This document shows positions 15,207 to 23,682 of a stretch of 39,430 nucleotides of DNA, piece by piece. The DNA is taken from positions 1 through 39,430 of the forward strand of contig CAMHEZ010000020.1 of NCBI GenBank assembly GCA_946184295.1. The letters run 5' to 3'. Under the pieces are notes generated by a model. It was not told the origin of the DNA. It did not search any database and worked only from the letters and a program-made list of their open reading frames with translations. The translations under genes and the position numbers were made by a program. This DNA comes from an uncultured Clostridia bacterium (GTDB lineage: Bacteria; Bacillota; Clostridia; Oscillospirales; Acutalibacteraceae). Each line of letters begins with the position of its first letter. Position 1 is the first letter of the stretch.

Positions 15207-16262
15207 ATGCAGATGGACACACAATTGGCAGGGCATTTGCGCACCGGCGAAGGGCAGGATGCCTGTGACGCGATAGCCAAGGAGATTCTGGCCAACAGAG
15301 AAATCCTTGCCTGGATTTTGCAAGGCGTAGTAGAGGAATTTCACAACTGCTCTATTCGGGATATTGCCGACAAGTACATTGAAAGTGATCCGGAAATTGC
15401 AACAATGATCGTAGATGCTGACATGGTGAACCGCACCATGCGGGAATCTGTGACAGGAATGAACACAGAAGATAAAACCATCAATGAAGGTACTGTGTAT
15501 TATGATATTCGTTTCTCAGCCACCGCGCCGACTGACAGCGAAAAAATTAAAATCATCATTAATGTAGAGGCACAGAACGCCTATCATCCGGGCTATCCGC
15601 TAGTCAAACGCGGCCTGTATTACTGCGCCAGAATGATTTCGGCACAGAATGGAACAGAATTTATGATACCGCATTACGAAGACATCAAAAAAGTGTATTC
15701 TATCTGGATCTGCTCGCAGCCGCCAAAACGCAAACAGCAGGCCATCACACGGTATTATATCGCAGAGGAGTGCCTCTTAGGTCATTCCACAGAGAAAAGC
15801 GAAAATTACGATTTGCTGTCGGTCATTTTTATCAATCTGAGCAATGATTTTGACGAGCAGTCGGGACAGATGATTGACCTGCTCAACACGGCGCTGACAA
15901 GTGAATTGAACGCGGAAGATAAAATCAAAGTACTGCATGAGAATTATGGGATTACCATGACAAGAAAATTGGAAGGAGATGTATCATTAATGTGCAATAT
16001 CAGTGAGGGCTACCGAATCAGAGGCATGGAAAAAGGCCTTGCGGAAGGCATGGAAAAGGGCATGAAGATAGGTCGGGCTGAAGGCCGGGCTGAAGGCCGG
16101 GCTGAAGGCCGGGCTGAAGGCATTCTTGAGGCTATGGTAACCTCTATTAAAAACATCATGGAAGGCATGCACATCTCTGCTGAACAGGCCATGAATCTAT
16201 TGAGGATTCCCGAGGCAGACAAACCCAAATATCTGGCATTGCTGGAGGAACAACAATCTTAA
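15207..16262 (+). CDS. Rpn-type PD-(D/E)XK nuclease / putative transposase
   Basis: Full-length (351 aa) member of the PD-(D/E)XK nuclease transposase family (PF12784-like; related to E. coli RpnA-E, which promote recA-independent recombination). The nuclease core shows VYYDIRFSA followed by KIIINVEAQN, the D...E-x-Q version of the active site, then YPLVKRGLYYCARMI and VYSIWICSQPP. A linker made of GRAEG repeats (about residues 288-305) precedes the helical C-terminus (MHISAEQAMNLLRIPE). The start is ATG at 15207 behind GGAACGGAGGCG. It has a perfect consensus promoter and a terminator, so it is an independent unit. No terminal inverted repeats were seen. Two C-terminal fragments of the same family lie at 8754 and 30612. 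Confidence 0.85.
   Translation: MQMDTQLAGHLRTGEGQDACDAIAKEILANREILAWILQGVVEEFHNCSIRDIADKYIESDPEIATMIVDADMVNRTMRESVTGMNTEDKTINEGTVYYDIRFSATAPTDSEKIKIIINVEAQNAYHPGYPLVKRGLYYCARMISAQNGTEFMIPHYEDIKKVYSIWICSQPPKRKQQAITRYYIAEECLLGHSTEKSENYDLLSVIFINLSNDFDEQSGQMIDLLNTALTSELNAEDKIKVLHENYGITMTRKLEGDVSLMCNISEGYRIRGMEKGLAEGMEKGMKIGRAEGRAEGRAEGRAEGILEAMVTSIKNIMEGMHISAEQAMNLLRIPEADKPKYLALLEEQQS
16074..16121 (+). repeat. four identical 12-bp tandem repeats coding GRAE units
   Basis: CGGGCTGAAGGC repeated four times without a mismatch inside the Rpn-type gene. DNA-level identity points to recent slippage or unequal exchange, unlike the diverged repeat of the fragment at 8811-8870. Confidence 0.9.
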
Positions 16263-16290
16263 CCAAACAACGTATCCCTTATTTCAAGTC

Positions 16291-16334
16291 AAGCCTATGG
16301 GAACGACACTTTGTCGAATTCCCATAGGCTTTTT
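16291..16334 (+). terminator. intrinsic terminator after the Rpn-type gene
   Basis: AAGCCTATGGGAA (16291-16303) pairs with TTCCCATAGGCTT (16319-16331), and an inner stem CGACA/TGTCG caps it. Five T residues end the structure. Confidence 0.9.
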
Positions 16335-16393
16335 GAGCGCAGACGGAAATTGTAAAATTTCGATAAATTCTCAATAAAAATTTCCGCATATGC

Positions 16394-16422
16394 TTTACTT
16401 TTTGGCAGAATTTGTGTAGAAT
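16394..16422 (+). promoter_or_regulatory. probable promoter of the pyrH operon
   Basis: TTTACT (16394-16399), 17 bases, TAGAAT (16417-16422), about 100 bases upstream of pyrH and directly after the preceding terminator. Confidence 0.6.
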
Positions 16423-16522
16423 AATACGGATAGGATTTCGATTTTTTAGGGGAACGATGGCATACCCTTTGTTCCGCGTTTCCCTGGTGATCGACAAAAC
16501 AGCAAGAAAGGCATGATACATT

Positions 16523-17233
16523 ATGCAGGCTAAATATTCCCGCGTACTGCTCAAGCTGAGCGGCGAAGCGCTCGCCGGTGACAAGCACTTCGGTCTGGAC
16601 GGCGCAGTGATGCACGATATTTGCAAGGCCATCAAGGAATGCGCCGACATGGGCGTACAGATCGGCATTGTCGTGGGGGGCGGCAACTACTGGCGCGGCC
16701 GCACATCCGAGGGCATGGATCGAACCAGAGCCGATCACATCGGTATGCTGGCCACCCAGATGAATGCGCTGGCCGTAGCCGATGCGCTTGAACAGCTCGG
16801 CGCTACTGTGCGTGTGCAGTCCGCCATTCACATGAACACCATCGCGGAGCCCTATATCCGCAACCGCGCTGTGCGCCACCTCGAAAAGGGCCGCATCTGC
16901 ATCTTTGGCTGCGGCACCGGCAATCCCTTCTGTTCCACCGACTCGGCAGCTGCGCTTCGCGCTGTGGAGATTGAGGCGGACGTCATTCTCAAGGCCACCA
17001 TGGTGGACGGCGTTTATGACAGCGACCCCAAGCTCAACCCCAACGCCGTTAAATACGACACCTTGACATTTGACGAAGTGCTGGCCAAGAATCTGAAGGT
17101 CATGGACAGCTCCGCCGCCACCATGTGCCGCGAAAACAAGATGCCGATTCACGTCTTCAACCTCGACCACCCCGAAAATATGGTCAAGATTATGCAGGGC
17201 GACGAAACGATCGGCACCGTTGTGACAGCATAA
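16523..17233 (+). CDS. pyrH: UMP kinase
   Basis: Phosphorylates UMP to UDP with ATP, 236 aa, the usual size. Amino-acid-kinase motifs in order: LLKLSGEAL (phosphate-binding lysine), [51 protein letters not shown], and [13 protein letters not shown]. These are specific to bacterial PyrH. The start is ATG at 16523 downstream of AAGAAAGG. It opens the conserved block pyrH-frr-uppS-cdsA-dxr-rseP; the usual upstream rpsB and tsf are not in this window. Confidence 0.97.
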   Translation: MQAKYSRVLLKLSGEALAGDKHFGLDGAVMHDICKAIKECADMGVQIGIVVGGGNYWRGRTSEGMDRTRADHIGMLATQMNALAVADALEQLGATVRVQSAIHMNTIAEPYIRNRAVRHLEKGRICIFGCGTGNPFCSTDSAAALRAVEIEADVILKATMVDGVYDSDPKLNPNAVKYDTLTFDEVLAKNLKVMDSSAATMCRENKMPIHVFNLDHPENMVKIMQGDETIGTVVTA

Positions 17234-17286
17234 CATTTCCACTGCTTCATGAATGAAACATAAAAATATAAAGAAGGTAATGCAAC

Positions 17287-17841
17287 ATGAAAAAAGTCAT
17301 TGACGATATGAAAGCCAAAATGGAAAAGACCCTCGACGTGCTCGACAACGAGTTCAAGACGCTGCGTGCCGGCAGAGCCAACCCCGGTGTGCTCGACAAG
17401 GTCAATGTGGACTACTACGGCGTTCCCACGCCCATCAAGCAGCTCGCTGCCGTCAACGTGGACGAAGCCAGAGTCCTCACAATCCAGCCCTACGACGTGA
17501 GCAGTCTCAAGGCCATGGAACGCGCGATCAACGGAGCTGACATCGGCATCAATCCCCAGAATGACGGCAGGATCATCCGTCTGGTTTTCCCGCCCCTCAA
17601 CGAGGAACGCCGCAAGGAACTGGCCAGGGACGTTCACAAGATGGGTGAGGACAGCAAGATCGCTATCCGCTCGATTCGCCGTGACGCCGTCGATAAGCTC
17701 AAAACCATGAAGAAGAACTCCGAGATTACGGAGGACGACCAGAAGCAGGGCGAAAAGAAGATTCAGGACACGACAGATAAATACTGCAAGCAAATCGACG
17801 CCATGTGTGCCGACAAGACCGAGGAAATCATGGAAATCTGA
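17287..17841 (+). CDS. frr: ribosome recycling factor
   Basis: Splits post-termination ribosomes together with EF-G, 184 aa. It shows the RRF signature LRAGRANPGVLDKVNVDYYG, then PIKQLAAVNVDEARVLTIQPYD, a C-terminal helix with VFPPLNEERRKELARDVHK, and IRSIRRDAVDKLK. The ribosome-binding site AAGAAGGTAATGCAAC precedes the ATG. It lies 53 bases after pyrH in the standard order and is followed by a hairpin with a short T-run, so part of the transcription may stop before uppS. Confidence 0.97.
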   Translation: MKKVIDDMKAKMEKTLDVLDNEFKTLRAGRANPGVLDKVNVDYYGVPTPIKQLAAVNVDEARVLTIQPYDVSSLKAMERAINGADIGINPQNDGRIIRLVFPPLNEERRKELARDVHKMGEDSKIAIRSIRRDAVDKLKTMKKNSEITEDDQKQGEKKIQDTTDKYCKQIDAMCADKTEEIMEI

Positions 17842-17923
17842 CGGTTTCCGCGTTCCTGTTTTCTGCTGTGCCTGCCCTTGGCGGTGGGACAGTCAAAAGA
17901 ATGGTGTGCTTCCACAGAATTTG

Positions 17924-17958
17924 AAGGCTCCCTTGTCATATATTATAGGGGAGCCTTT
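17924..17958 (+). terminator. hairpin between frr and uppS
   Basis: AAGGCTCCC (17924-17932) pairs with GGGAGCCTT (17949-17957), with a 16-base AT-rich loop and then TTGTTT. Probably a partial terminator inside the conserved gene block. Confidence 0.65.
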
Positions 17959-18057
17959 GTTTCATAAAATAGCCAGATACGATTGTGAGCGACGGCGGCA
18001 AACACGGTGCTGCCGGAATGATGCGGCAAACGCACAATCAAAAAGCGTGAAAGTGAG

Positions 18058-18810
18058 ATGATAGCCGTGCTTTTTAAAAAGAAAGAAACAACCATAGACC
18101 GTTCCAAGAGAATCCTGCCACAGCACATCGGCATTATCATGGACGGCAACGGCCGTTGGGCCAAGAAACGCGGTCTGCCCCGACAGGCGGGACATCAGGC
18201 CGGGGCTTCCAATTTCCGCAAGATTACCCGCTATTGCACCACCCTTGGCATCAAGAGTCTCACCGTCTACGCCTTCTCGACTGAGAACTGGAAACGGCCC
18301 AAGGAGGAAATAGACGCGCTGATGGATTTATTCTATGATTACTTGCAGGACGCGCTGGTAAACTTCCGGGAGGAAAATGTCCGCACCACCTTTATCGGCG
18401 ATACGTCCATCTTCAGCGAAAAAATACAGGCGCTGATGCAGGAGGCCGTGGATCTGTCTGCCGACAAAACCGGTATGCGCCTCAACATCGCCGTGAATTA
18501 CGGCGGACGCGACGAAATCGTCAAGGCAATCAAAGAAATCTCTGCCGAGGTCGCCGCCGGTACCTTACAGGAAAGCGATATCACGCCGGAGCTGGTTTCG
18601 ACCCATCTTTATACCGCCGGACAGCCCGACCCTGATCTGATTATTCGCCCCAGCGGCGAATACCGCACTTCCAATTTTCTTCTCTGGCAGTCGGCCTATG
18701 CGGAATACGTCTTTATGGACGACATTCTCTGGCCCGATTTCAGCACCGAAAATCTGGAAGAAGCGCTCGACGAGTACTCTCGCCGTAACCGCCGCTTCGG
18801 AGGAGTCTGA
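18058..18810 (+). CDS. uppS: isoprenyl transferase (undecaprenyl diphosphate synthase)
   Basis: Cis-prenyltransferase that makes the C55 lipid carrier for peptidoglycan, 250 aa. The catalytic Asp is at about residue 29 in IIMDGNGRWAKKRG. Other blocks are GHQAGASNFRKI, YAFSTENWKRP, LNIAVNYGGRDEI and DLIIRPSGEYRTSNFLLWQ. The terminal region (FMDDILWPDF) is typical. The start is at 18058 (ATG) after GTGAGATG; a GTG at 18067 is an alternative. Cytosolic face of the membrane. The next gene, cdsA, starts seven bases after the stop. Confidence 0.96.
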   Translation: MIAVLFKKKETTIDRSKRILPQHIGIIMDGNGRWAKKRGLPRQAGHQAGASNFRKITRYCTTLGIKSLTVYAFSTENWKRPKEEIDALMDLFYDYLQDALVNFREENVRTTFIGDTSIFSEKIQALMQEAVDLSADKTGMRLNIAVNYGGRDEIVKAIKEISAEVAAGTLQESDITPELVSTHLYTAGQPDPDLIIRPSGEYRTSNFLLWQSAYAEYVFMDDILWPDFSTENLEEALDEYSRRNRRFGGV

Positions 18811-18816
18811 TAATTC

Positions 18817-19686
18817 ATGAAAGAACGATTACTGACAGCCGCTGTGGGCATTCCTCTCGCCCTTGCCATTGTCATTTTCTCAGCGTGGTTTCCGTGGGTG
18901 ATGTACGGCGCATTGATGATTCTCTGTCTGATTGGTATCTATGAGGCGCTGCGGACCGCGGGCGCGGGCAAAAAAAAAATCCTTTATGTGCCATGCTTTC
19001 TTTACGCTGCGACGGTAATGGCTGCGCCTTTCTTTGACCTCGCGGCGGTCATTCTGCCTGCCTCGCTGGTGTTTCTCTTTGTGATGTTTGCCATTCTGCT
19101 CAAAAAACACGAAACACTCCGCATTGAAACGCTTTGCACTGCCATGATTCTGACCATGTTCGTCTCCTTCCCCTTCATGACAATGCAATTGGTTTTCAGC
19201 AATATCGTACCGCCTGACGACAGCGGCGCGGCCTATGCGTGCGGCGTGGCGTTGGTGGCCTACTGCCTCATTGTGTCGTGGGTCGCGGACGGCGGCGCCT
19301 ACTTTGTGGGACGCGCGCTCGGCAAGCACAAGCTCGCCCCCGTCATCAGTCCCAAGAAAACCGTGGAGGGTGCAATAGGCGGCTTTGTCACCTCGATTCT
19401 CCTCTCATTGGCCTGTGCCTACGCCTACGCCGACATGCTGCACTGCTTGCCGTGGGGACTGAATTATGTCAATCTGGCGATCAACTCCGGCATCTGCATC
19501 GTGATGTCCATGTTCGGCGATATTTCATTTTCCGCCATTAAAAGACAATACAACATCAAGGACTTCGGCAATCTCATGCCGGGACACGGCGGCGTGCTTG
19601 ATCGTTTCGACAGCGTGCTGTTCGTCTGCCCCACCTTTTATCTGCTGCAATTTGTCCTGCCCATTCTGAACATTACCCAACCGTAA
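18817..19686 (+). CDS. cdsA: phosphatidate cytidylyltransferase (CDP-diglyceride synthase)
   Basis: Polytopic membrane enzyme that makes CDP-diacylglycerol from phosphatidic acid and CTP, the branch point for phospholipids, 289 aa. About eight hydrophobic helices are visible. The family signature appears at the C-terminal end as SAIKRQYNIKDFGNLMPGHG followed by GVLDRFDS. SPKKTVEGAIGG and ADGGAYFVGRALGKHKLAP are further conserved blocks. The start is at 18817 behind CGGAGGAGTCTGATAATTC. It is probably co-transcribed with uppS and dxr. Confidence 0.95.
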   Translation: MKERLLTAAVGIPLALAIVIFSAWFPWVMYGALMILCLIGIYEALRTAGAGKKKILYVPCFLYAATVMAAPFFDLAAVILPASLVFLFVMFAILLKKHETLRIETLCTAMILTMFVSFPFMTMQLVFSNIVPPDDSGAAYACGVALVAYCLIVSWVADGGAYFVGRALGKHKLAPVISPKKTVEGAIGGFVTSILLSLACAYAYADMLHCLPWGLNYVNLAINSGICIVMSMFGDISFSAIKRQYNIKDFGNLMPGHGGVLDRFDSVLFVCPTFYLLQFVLPILNITQP

Positions 19687-19707
19687 TCACAAGAGGATCC
19701 TTCCGAT

Positions 19708-20889
19708 ATGAATCATGACATGAACACTTTCAAAAAACGCGAAAATATCGCCATTCTCGGCTCCACCGGCTCCATCGGCACACAAGCGCTCGACGTCGTG
19801 CGCTGCATGGGTCTGAACGTCACCGCGCTCTGTGCCAACCGCAGTATCGACCTGCTTGAAAAGCAGGCGCGGGAATTTTGTCCCGATGTAGTCGCCGTCA
19901 TGGACGCAGCTGCCGCCAAGGAATTAAAAATCAAACTCGCCGATACGTCTGTGAAGGTATTGCAGGGCATGGACGGCTTCATCGAGGCCGCCACACTGCC
20001 GCAGAACGATGTGGTGCTCAATTCCGTGGTGGGCATGGTGGGATTGGTTCCCACGCTGGCTATCATTGAGGCGGGCATTGATCTGGCTCTCGCCAACAAG
20101 GAAACCCTCGTGGCGGGCGGTCAGCTCGTCATGAGCGCGGCCAAGGCCAAGGGCGTGCCCATTCTGCCGGTTGACAGCGAACATTCCGCTATCTTCCAAT
20201 GTCTGCAAGGTTCTCCCGGTCCGCACGCCTTCAAGCGCATTCTGCTCACGGCGTCGGGCGGCCCCTTCTTCGGCAAAAAGCGCGAGGAATTACTGGACGT
20301 CACCCCCGAACAGGCCTTGAAGCACCCCAATTGGAGCATGGGGGCAAAGATTACCATCGACTCCGCTACCCTCATGAACAAGGGTCTGGAGGTCATTGAA
20401 GCGGCGTGGCTCTTTGACAAGGGCGTTGACGATATCGAGGTCATTGTCCAGCGCGAGAGTATCATTCATTCGGCAGTGGAATTTTGCGACAATTCGGTCA
20501 TTGCGCAGCTCGGCACACCTGATATGCGCATTCCCATTCAATACGCCATCAGCTACCCCGACCGCGTACCCTCCCCCGCCAAACCGCTGGATTTGTTCGA
20601 GGTCGGCAAGCTGACTTTCTATCGCCCTGACACCGAGACCTTTGTGTGTCTGGCGGCCTGCAAGGAAGCGATGCGGAGAGGCGGTCTGGCGCCTGCCGCC
20701 GCCAACGGCGCTAATGAAAAAGCTGTCGAGCTGTTTCTCAAGAAAAAAATCAGCTTCCTCGACATCGGCAAATACGTTTGGGAAGCCATGGAACGCCAGC
20801 CCAAAGTGGACAGCTTCACCGTGGAGGACGTTTTGGCGTGCGACAAGGCGGCACGTGAATATGTGATGACCGCCTCGGGAACGATGTAA
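19708..20889 (+). CDS. dxr: 1-deoxy-D-xylulose-5-phosphate reductoisomerase
   Basis: Second step of the non-mevalonate isoprenoid pathway (DXP to MEP, NADPH-dependent), 393 aa. The NADPH-binding site is IAILGSTGSIGTQALDVV near the start. ALANKETLVAGGQLVM follows. Metal and substrate residues lie in LPVDSEHSAIFQCLQG, GGPFFGKKREEL, HPNWSMGAKITIDSATLMNK and GLEVIEAAWLF. The C-terminal domain (FLDIGKYVWEAME) is complete. The start is ATG at 19708; the next in-frame ATG (19720) is possible. It feeds the precursor pool used by UppS two genes upstream. Confidence 0.97.
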   Translation: MNHDMNTFKKRENIAILGSTGSIGTQALDVVRCMGLNVTALCANRSIDLLEKQAREFCPDVVAVMDAAAAKELKIKLADTSVKVLQGMDGFIEAATLPQNDVVLNSVVGMVGLVPTLAIIEAGIDLALANKETLVAGGQLVMSAAKAKGVPILPVDSEHSAIFQCLQGSPGPHAFKRILLTASGGPFFGKKREELLDVTPEQALKHPNWSMGAKITIDSATLMNKGLEVIEAAWLFDKGVDDIEVIVQRESIIHSAVEFCDNSVIAQLGTPDMRIPIQYAISYPDRVPSPAKPLDLFEVGKLTFYRPDTETFVCLAACKEAMRRGGLAPAAANGANEKAVELFLKKKISFLDIGKYVWEAMERQPKVDSFTVEDVLACDKAAREYVMTASGTM

Positions 20890-20918
20890 ACAGTCATGAA
20901 TTGCAAGTGTAGTTTGGA

Positions 20919-21989
20919 GTGATTACTATTTCTGTCTTAAATACGGTCTTAACGGTCATTATCGCTGTCATCCTGTTTGCGCTGATTATCGGCATTCATG
21001 AATTTGGCCACTTCATCACGGCGAAACGATGCGGCGTCAAGGTCAATGAATTTTCCATCGGTATGGGGCCGAAAATTTTGTCCAAGCAGGGCAAAGAAAC
21101 CCTCTATTCCCTGCGTCTGGTGCCGATTGGCGGCTACTGCGCCATGGAAGGCGAAGACGAGGACAGCGACGACGAACGCGCCTTTAACAACAAGGTCTGG
21201 TGGAAACGCGCCATCATTCTCGCCGCCGGCGCGACCATGAATATCCTGCTGGGTATCGTCTTCATGTTCATCATTCAGGTGCAGGAGCCGTATTACGCCT
21301 CCACCAAAATCGCCTATCTGGTCAGCGATTCCACCAGCATGAACGCGGGCATTCAGCTTGACGATGAGATTTATTCCGTCAACGGGTACCGCACCTTCAA
21401 CACCACCGACATGAGCTTTGCGCTCTCTACCGCCAAGGACGGCGTGCTGGATATCGTGGTCAAGCGCGACGGCCAAAAACTCACCTTCAACGATTTGCAG
21501 ATGGAGGTCGTCTCCTATTCCGACAATGTGGCGATGACGCGCATTGACTTCAAGGTCTATCGCGTCGAAAAGAGCGTCAAGACCGTCATTTCTTCCACCT
21601 TCTCGGAAACGCTGTCGTTCGTGCGCATGATTTACGCAAGCATCATCATGCTCTTCACGGGGCAGGCAGGCTTCAATGAAGTTTCCGGGCCGGTCGGCAT
21701 GGCCTCCGCCATCGGGCAGGTCGCGGAGGAAGGCTTTGCGGTGAGCTTTTTGGGCGGCCTGAACAACATCATCTACTTCATGGCGCTCATCACCGTGAAC
21801 TTAGGTATCTTCAATCTGCTGCCACTCCCCGCACTCGACGGCGGCCGGCTGCTCTTTGTCTTCATCGAGGCCATTCGCGGCAAGCCGATTGACCCCGAAA
21901 AGGAGGGCATTGTTCACTTCATCGGCTTCGCCCTGCTCATTGCGCTCATGATCGCCGTGACGATCAAGGACGTGTGGAATCTCTTCTGA
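20919..21989 (+). CDS. rseP: RIP metalloprotease RseP (site-2 protease)
   Basis: Intramembrane zinc protease that cleaves anti-sigma factors and signal-peptide remnants, 356 aa. The active site HEFGHFITAKRCGVKVNEFS sits in the first membrane helix (residues about 27-46). One PDZ domain (about 105-190) follows. The second catalytic motif is NLLPLPALDGGRLL near residue 305, and the last helix is at the C-terminus. The start is uncertain. An in-frame TAG at 20910 leaves GTG at 20919, which directly abuts the GGAG. An ATT at 20928 would have better spacing from GGAGTG. It is the last gene of the conserved block and ends before a bidirectional terminator. Confidence 0.93.
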   Translation: MITISVLNTVLTVIIAVILFALIIGIHEFGHFITAKRCGVKVNEFSIGMGPKILSKQGKETLYSLRLVPIGGYCAMEGEDEDSDDERAFNNKVWWKRAIILAAGATMNILLGIVFMFIIQVQEPYYASTKIAYLVSDSTSMNAGIQLDDEIYSVNGYRTFNTTDMSFALSTAKDGVLDIVVKRDGQKLTFNDLQMEVVSYSDNVAMTRIDFKVYRVEKSVKTVISSTFSETLSFVRMIYASIIMLFTGQAGFNEVSGPVGMASAIGQVAEEGFAVSFLGGLNNIIYFMALITVNLGIFNLLPLPALDGGRLLFVFIEAIRGKPIDPEKEGIVHFIGFALLIALMIAVTIKDVWNLF

Positions 21990-22013
21990 TGAGTTGGGAG
22001 TAAAATAAAAAAC

Positions 22014-22056
22014 AAGGGTACGTTCTGGATTTAGTTCCAAGACGTACCCTTTTATT
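22014..22056. terminator. bidirectional terminator between rseP and the radical SAM gene
   Basis: AAGGGTACGT (22014-22023) pairs with ACGTACCCTT (22042-22051). T-rich sequence follows on the plus strand (TTTTATTTT), and on the minus strand the stem is followed by GTTTTTTATTTTA. It serves the converging genes on both sides. Confidence 0.85.
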
Positions 22057-22062
22057 TTGGGT

Positions 22063-22923
22063 TCAAAACAGCGTGGTCTGTTCAAATTCATCGTCGGGGA
22101 ATGCGTGCAGATAATCGAACACTTCGTTTTGACGGTACATGATACTGTTTCGGCGGCAGGTATCGCGGAAAAGATTCATGAGCCGTTCCTGATTGGGGGA
22201 AGGCAGCTCGTAGGCATTGCCGTATGTTGCGATGTACTGCTCTTTTAACCCCGGAAAATGCCTGTCCAGCTGCTCATAAAAATACTCCCTGTCCCCTTCG
22301 CGCAGCGTCAGCCCCATACCAAAACAGACAATCCCCTTGACCCCCGCCTCCACGCAGTAACGCAGAAGGCCGCGGAGGTTCTCTTCGGTGTCGTTGATAA
22401 AGGGCAGAATCGGACAGAGCCACACCACGGTGGGAATACCGTTGTCCCGCATGATGTGCAGCGTCTCAAAGCGCTCGGAAGTGGTCGAAACATGGGGTTC
22501 GACGATATGGCAGAGCGCGTCGTCATAGGTGGTGAGCGTCATCTGCACCACGCACTTGGCCTGCTCATGGATATGGCGCAGCAAATCCAGATCCCGCAGA
22601 ATCCGCGCGGATTTGGTGAGAACCGTCACCCCGAAGCCGTAACGGTCGATAATTTGCAGGCACCGCCGCGTGATTTGCAGCTCGTCCTCCAGCGGTATGT
22701 AAGGGTCGCACATGGCGCCGGTGCCGATCATGCAGCGGTTTCTCCTGTGGCGGAGCGCCTGCTCTAGCAGCTCCGGCGCGTTGCTTTTGACCTCGATATC
22801 CTCAAACGCGTGCGTCATACCGTAGCACTTGCTGCGGGCGTCGCAATAGATACAGCCGTGCAGACACCCCCGGTACACATTCATGCCATTGCGCGCCGAC
22901 AGAATGCCCTTCGCCTTGACCAT
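22063..22923 (-). CDS. radical SAM protein, SPL (spore photoproduct lyase)-like
   Basis: Radical S-adenosylmethionine protein, about 286 aa. The iron-sulfur cluster motif is GCLHGCIYC (CxxxCxxC) in YRGCLHGCIYCDARS near the N-terminus. GTGAMCDPYIPLE, VTVLTKSARILRDLDLL and MTLTTYDDALCHIVEPH are the recurring blocks of the SPL-related family widespread in Clostridia. True spore photoproduct lyase is longer and has a different C-terminus, so DNA repair is possible but not shown. The start is placed at the ATG at 22923 (MVKAKGILS) behind GGGGGAAG; an in-frame GTG at 22944 is an alternative. The lipoprotein gene lies just upstream on the same strand. Confidence 0.8.
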   Translation of the reverse strand: MVKAKGILSARNGMNVYRGCLHGCIYCDARSKCYGMTHAFEDIEVKSNAPELLEQALRHRRNRCMIGTGAMCDPYIPLEDELQITRRCLQIIDRYGFGVTVLTKSARILRDLDLLRHIHEQAKCVVQMTLTTYDDALCHIVEPHVSTTSERFETLHIMRDNGIPTVVWLCPILPFINDTEENLRGLLRYCVEAGVKGIVCFGMGLTLREGDREYFYEQLDRHFPGLKEQYIATYGNAYELPSPNQERLMNLFRDTCRRNSIMYRQNEVFDYLHAFPDDEFEQTTLF

Positions 22924-22954
22924 GTGCAAAATAACTTCCCCCACTCACGCCGTT

Positions 22955-23410
22955 TCATACAATCGTTTCAGGATCGTCAATCGGCAAAATGGCATCGTAA
23001 AAAGCGCTGTCAATTTCCTCCGACGGATACTGCACACAACGGTCAACATAATAACCAAAGCCTGAATCCCCATAAAAATGCAAAAAAGCGTACCCCAGCC
23101 GATTGTCTTGGAGACTGCATATCACATAGCATTTGTCGTCAGTGTGCCGGATAAATTTGTTTTCGGGTTCTATCGGAATATCGCTCAGAACATAACTGTC
23201 TGAAATATCCTCAAATACCACATCGCTGCCCGATACATAGCGGTATTTCGTTTGATTGTCCACATGACGCGTCAATGCCTCTATGAGCGCTTCCGCGGAT
23301 TTGCCGTTCATGTGATCGCTGCTGATTTCAGAATCCGTGTGCTGCAAGCACCCGACAGGCCAGACAGCCAGACACAAACAGCCAACCATAAGCAAAAGTT
23401 TTGTTTTCAT
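22955..23410 (-). CDS. putative lipoprotein of unknown function
   Basis: 151 residues with no family recognised. The N-terminus MKTKLLLMVGCLCLAVWPVG followed by Cys looks like a lipoprotein signal peptide, but the -3 position is Pro (PVGC), which is not a standard lipobox, so lipidation is uncertain. The mature part is mixed alpha/beta and acidic, with a C-terminal DDPETIV. The start at 23410 follows GTGAAGG. It ends 31 bases before the radical SAM gene and is probably co-transcribed with it. A secreted or membrane-attached sporulation or envelope role is only inferred from the neighbouring spoIIE. Confidence 0.65.
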   Translation of the reverse strand: MKTKLLLMVGCLCLAVWPVGCLQHTDSEISSDHMNGKSAEALIEALTRHVDNQTKYRYVSGSDVVFEDISDSYVLSDIPIEPENKFIRHTDDKCYVICSLQDNRLGYAFLHFYGDSGFGYYVDRCVQYPSEEIDSAFYDAILPIDDPETIV

Positions 23411-23546
23411 CCTTCACAGTCCCCCCGGTCCGACATTGGTTACCACCCTATTGTATCAGACTGCGGGGACAATGGCAAGCTTTTTTTGGTCGGCGCTTTG
23501 ATTGGATTCGCCTGACCCCCGTTTTTGGTCTTGGCGCGTGGCGCTC

Positions 23547-23625
23547 GCAGGCTACGCCTGCTCGTGGGGCGCTGCCCCACTCCCTGCAAGGGCGCTGCCC
23601 TTGACCAGCTTTCGCTAGCGAAAGC
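23547..23625. repeat. cluster of four consecutive palindromes (REP-like)
   Basis: Four hairpins follow one another: GCAGGC-TAC-GCCTGC (23547-23561), GTGGGGC-GCT-GCCCCAC (23564-23580), CAAGGGC-GCT-GCCCTTG (23587-23603) and the perfect 18-mer GCTTTCGCTAGCGAAAGC (23608-23625). Two share the loop GCT. Further GC-rich half-palindromes run to 23685. No credible gene lies in 23411-23682. The layout resembles repetitive extragenic palindrome (BIME-like) elements. Confidence 0.75.
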
Positions 23626-23682
23626 GTGGAGCTTGCCCCCTGCACCCCGCGCTCGCATGCGCTCGCTTAATTGCGCTTCGCT

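Noticed and set aside
15207-16262. Insertion sequence with terminal repeats around the Rpn-type gene
   Set aside because: No inverted repeats or target duplications could be seen at the gene borders; only the terminator hairpin is present.
16295-17242. 315-aa minus-strand ORF opposite pyrH
   Set aside because: Crosses the terminator and the pyrH promoter; pyrH is certain.
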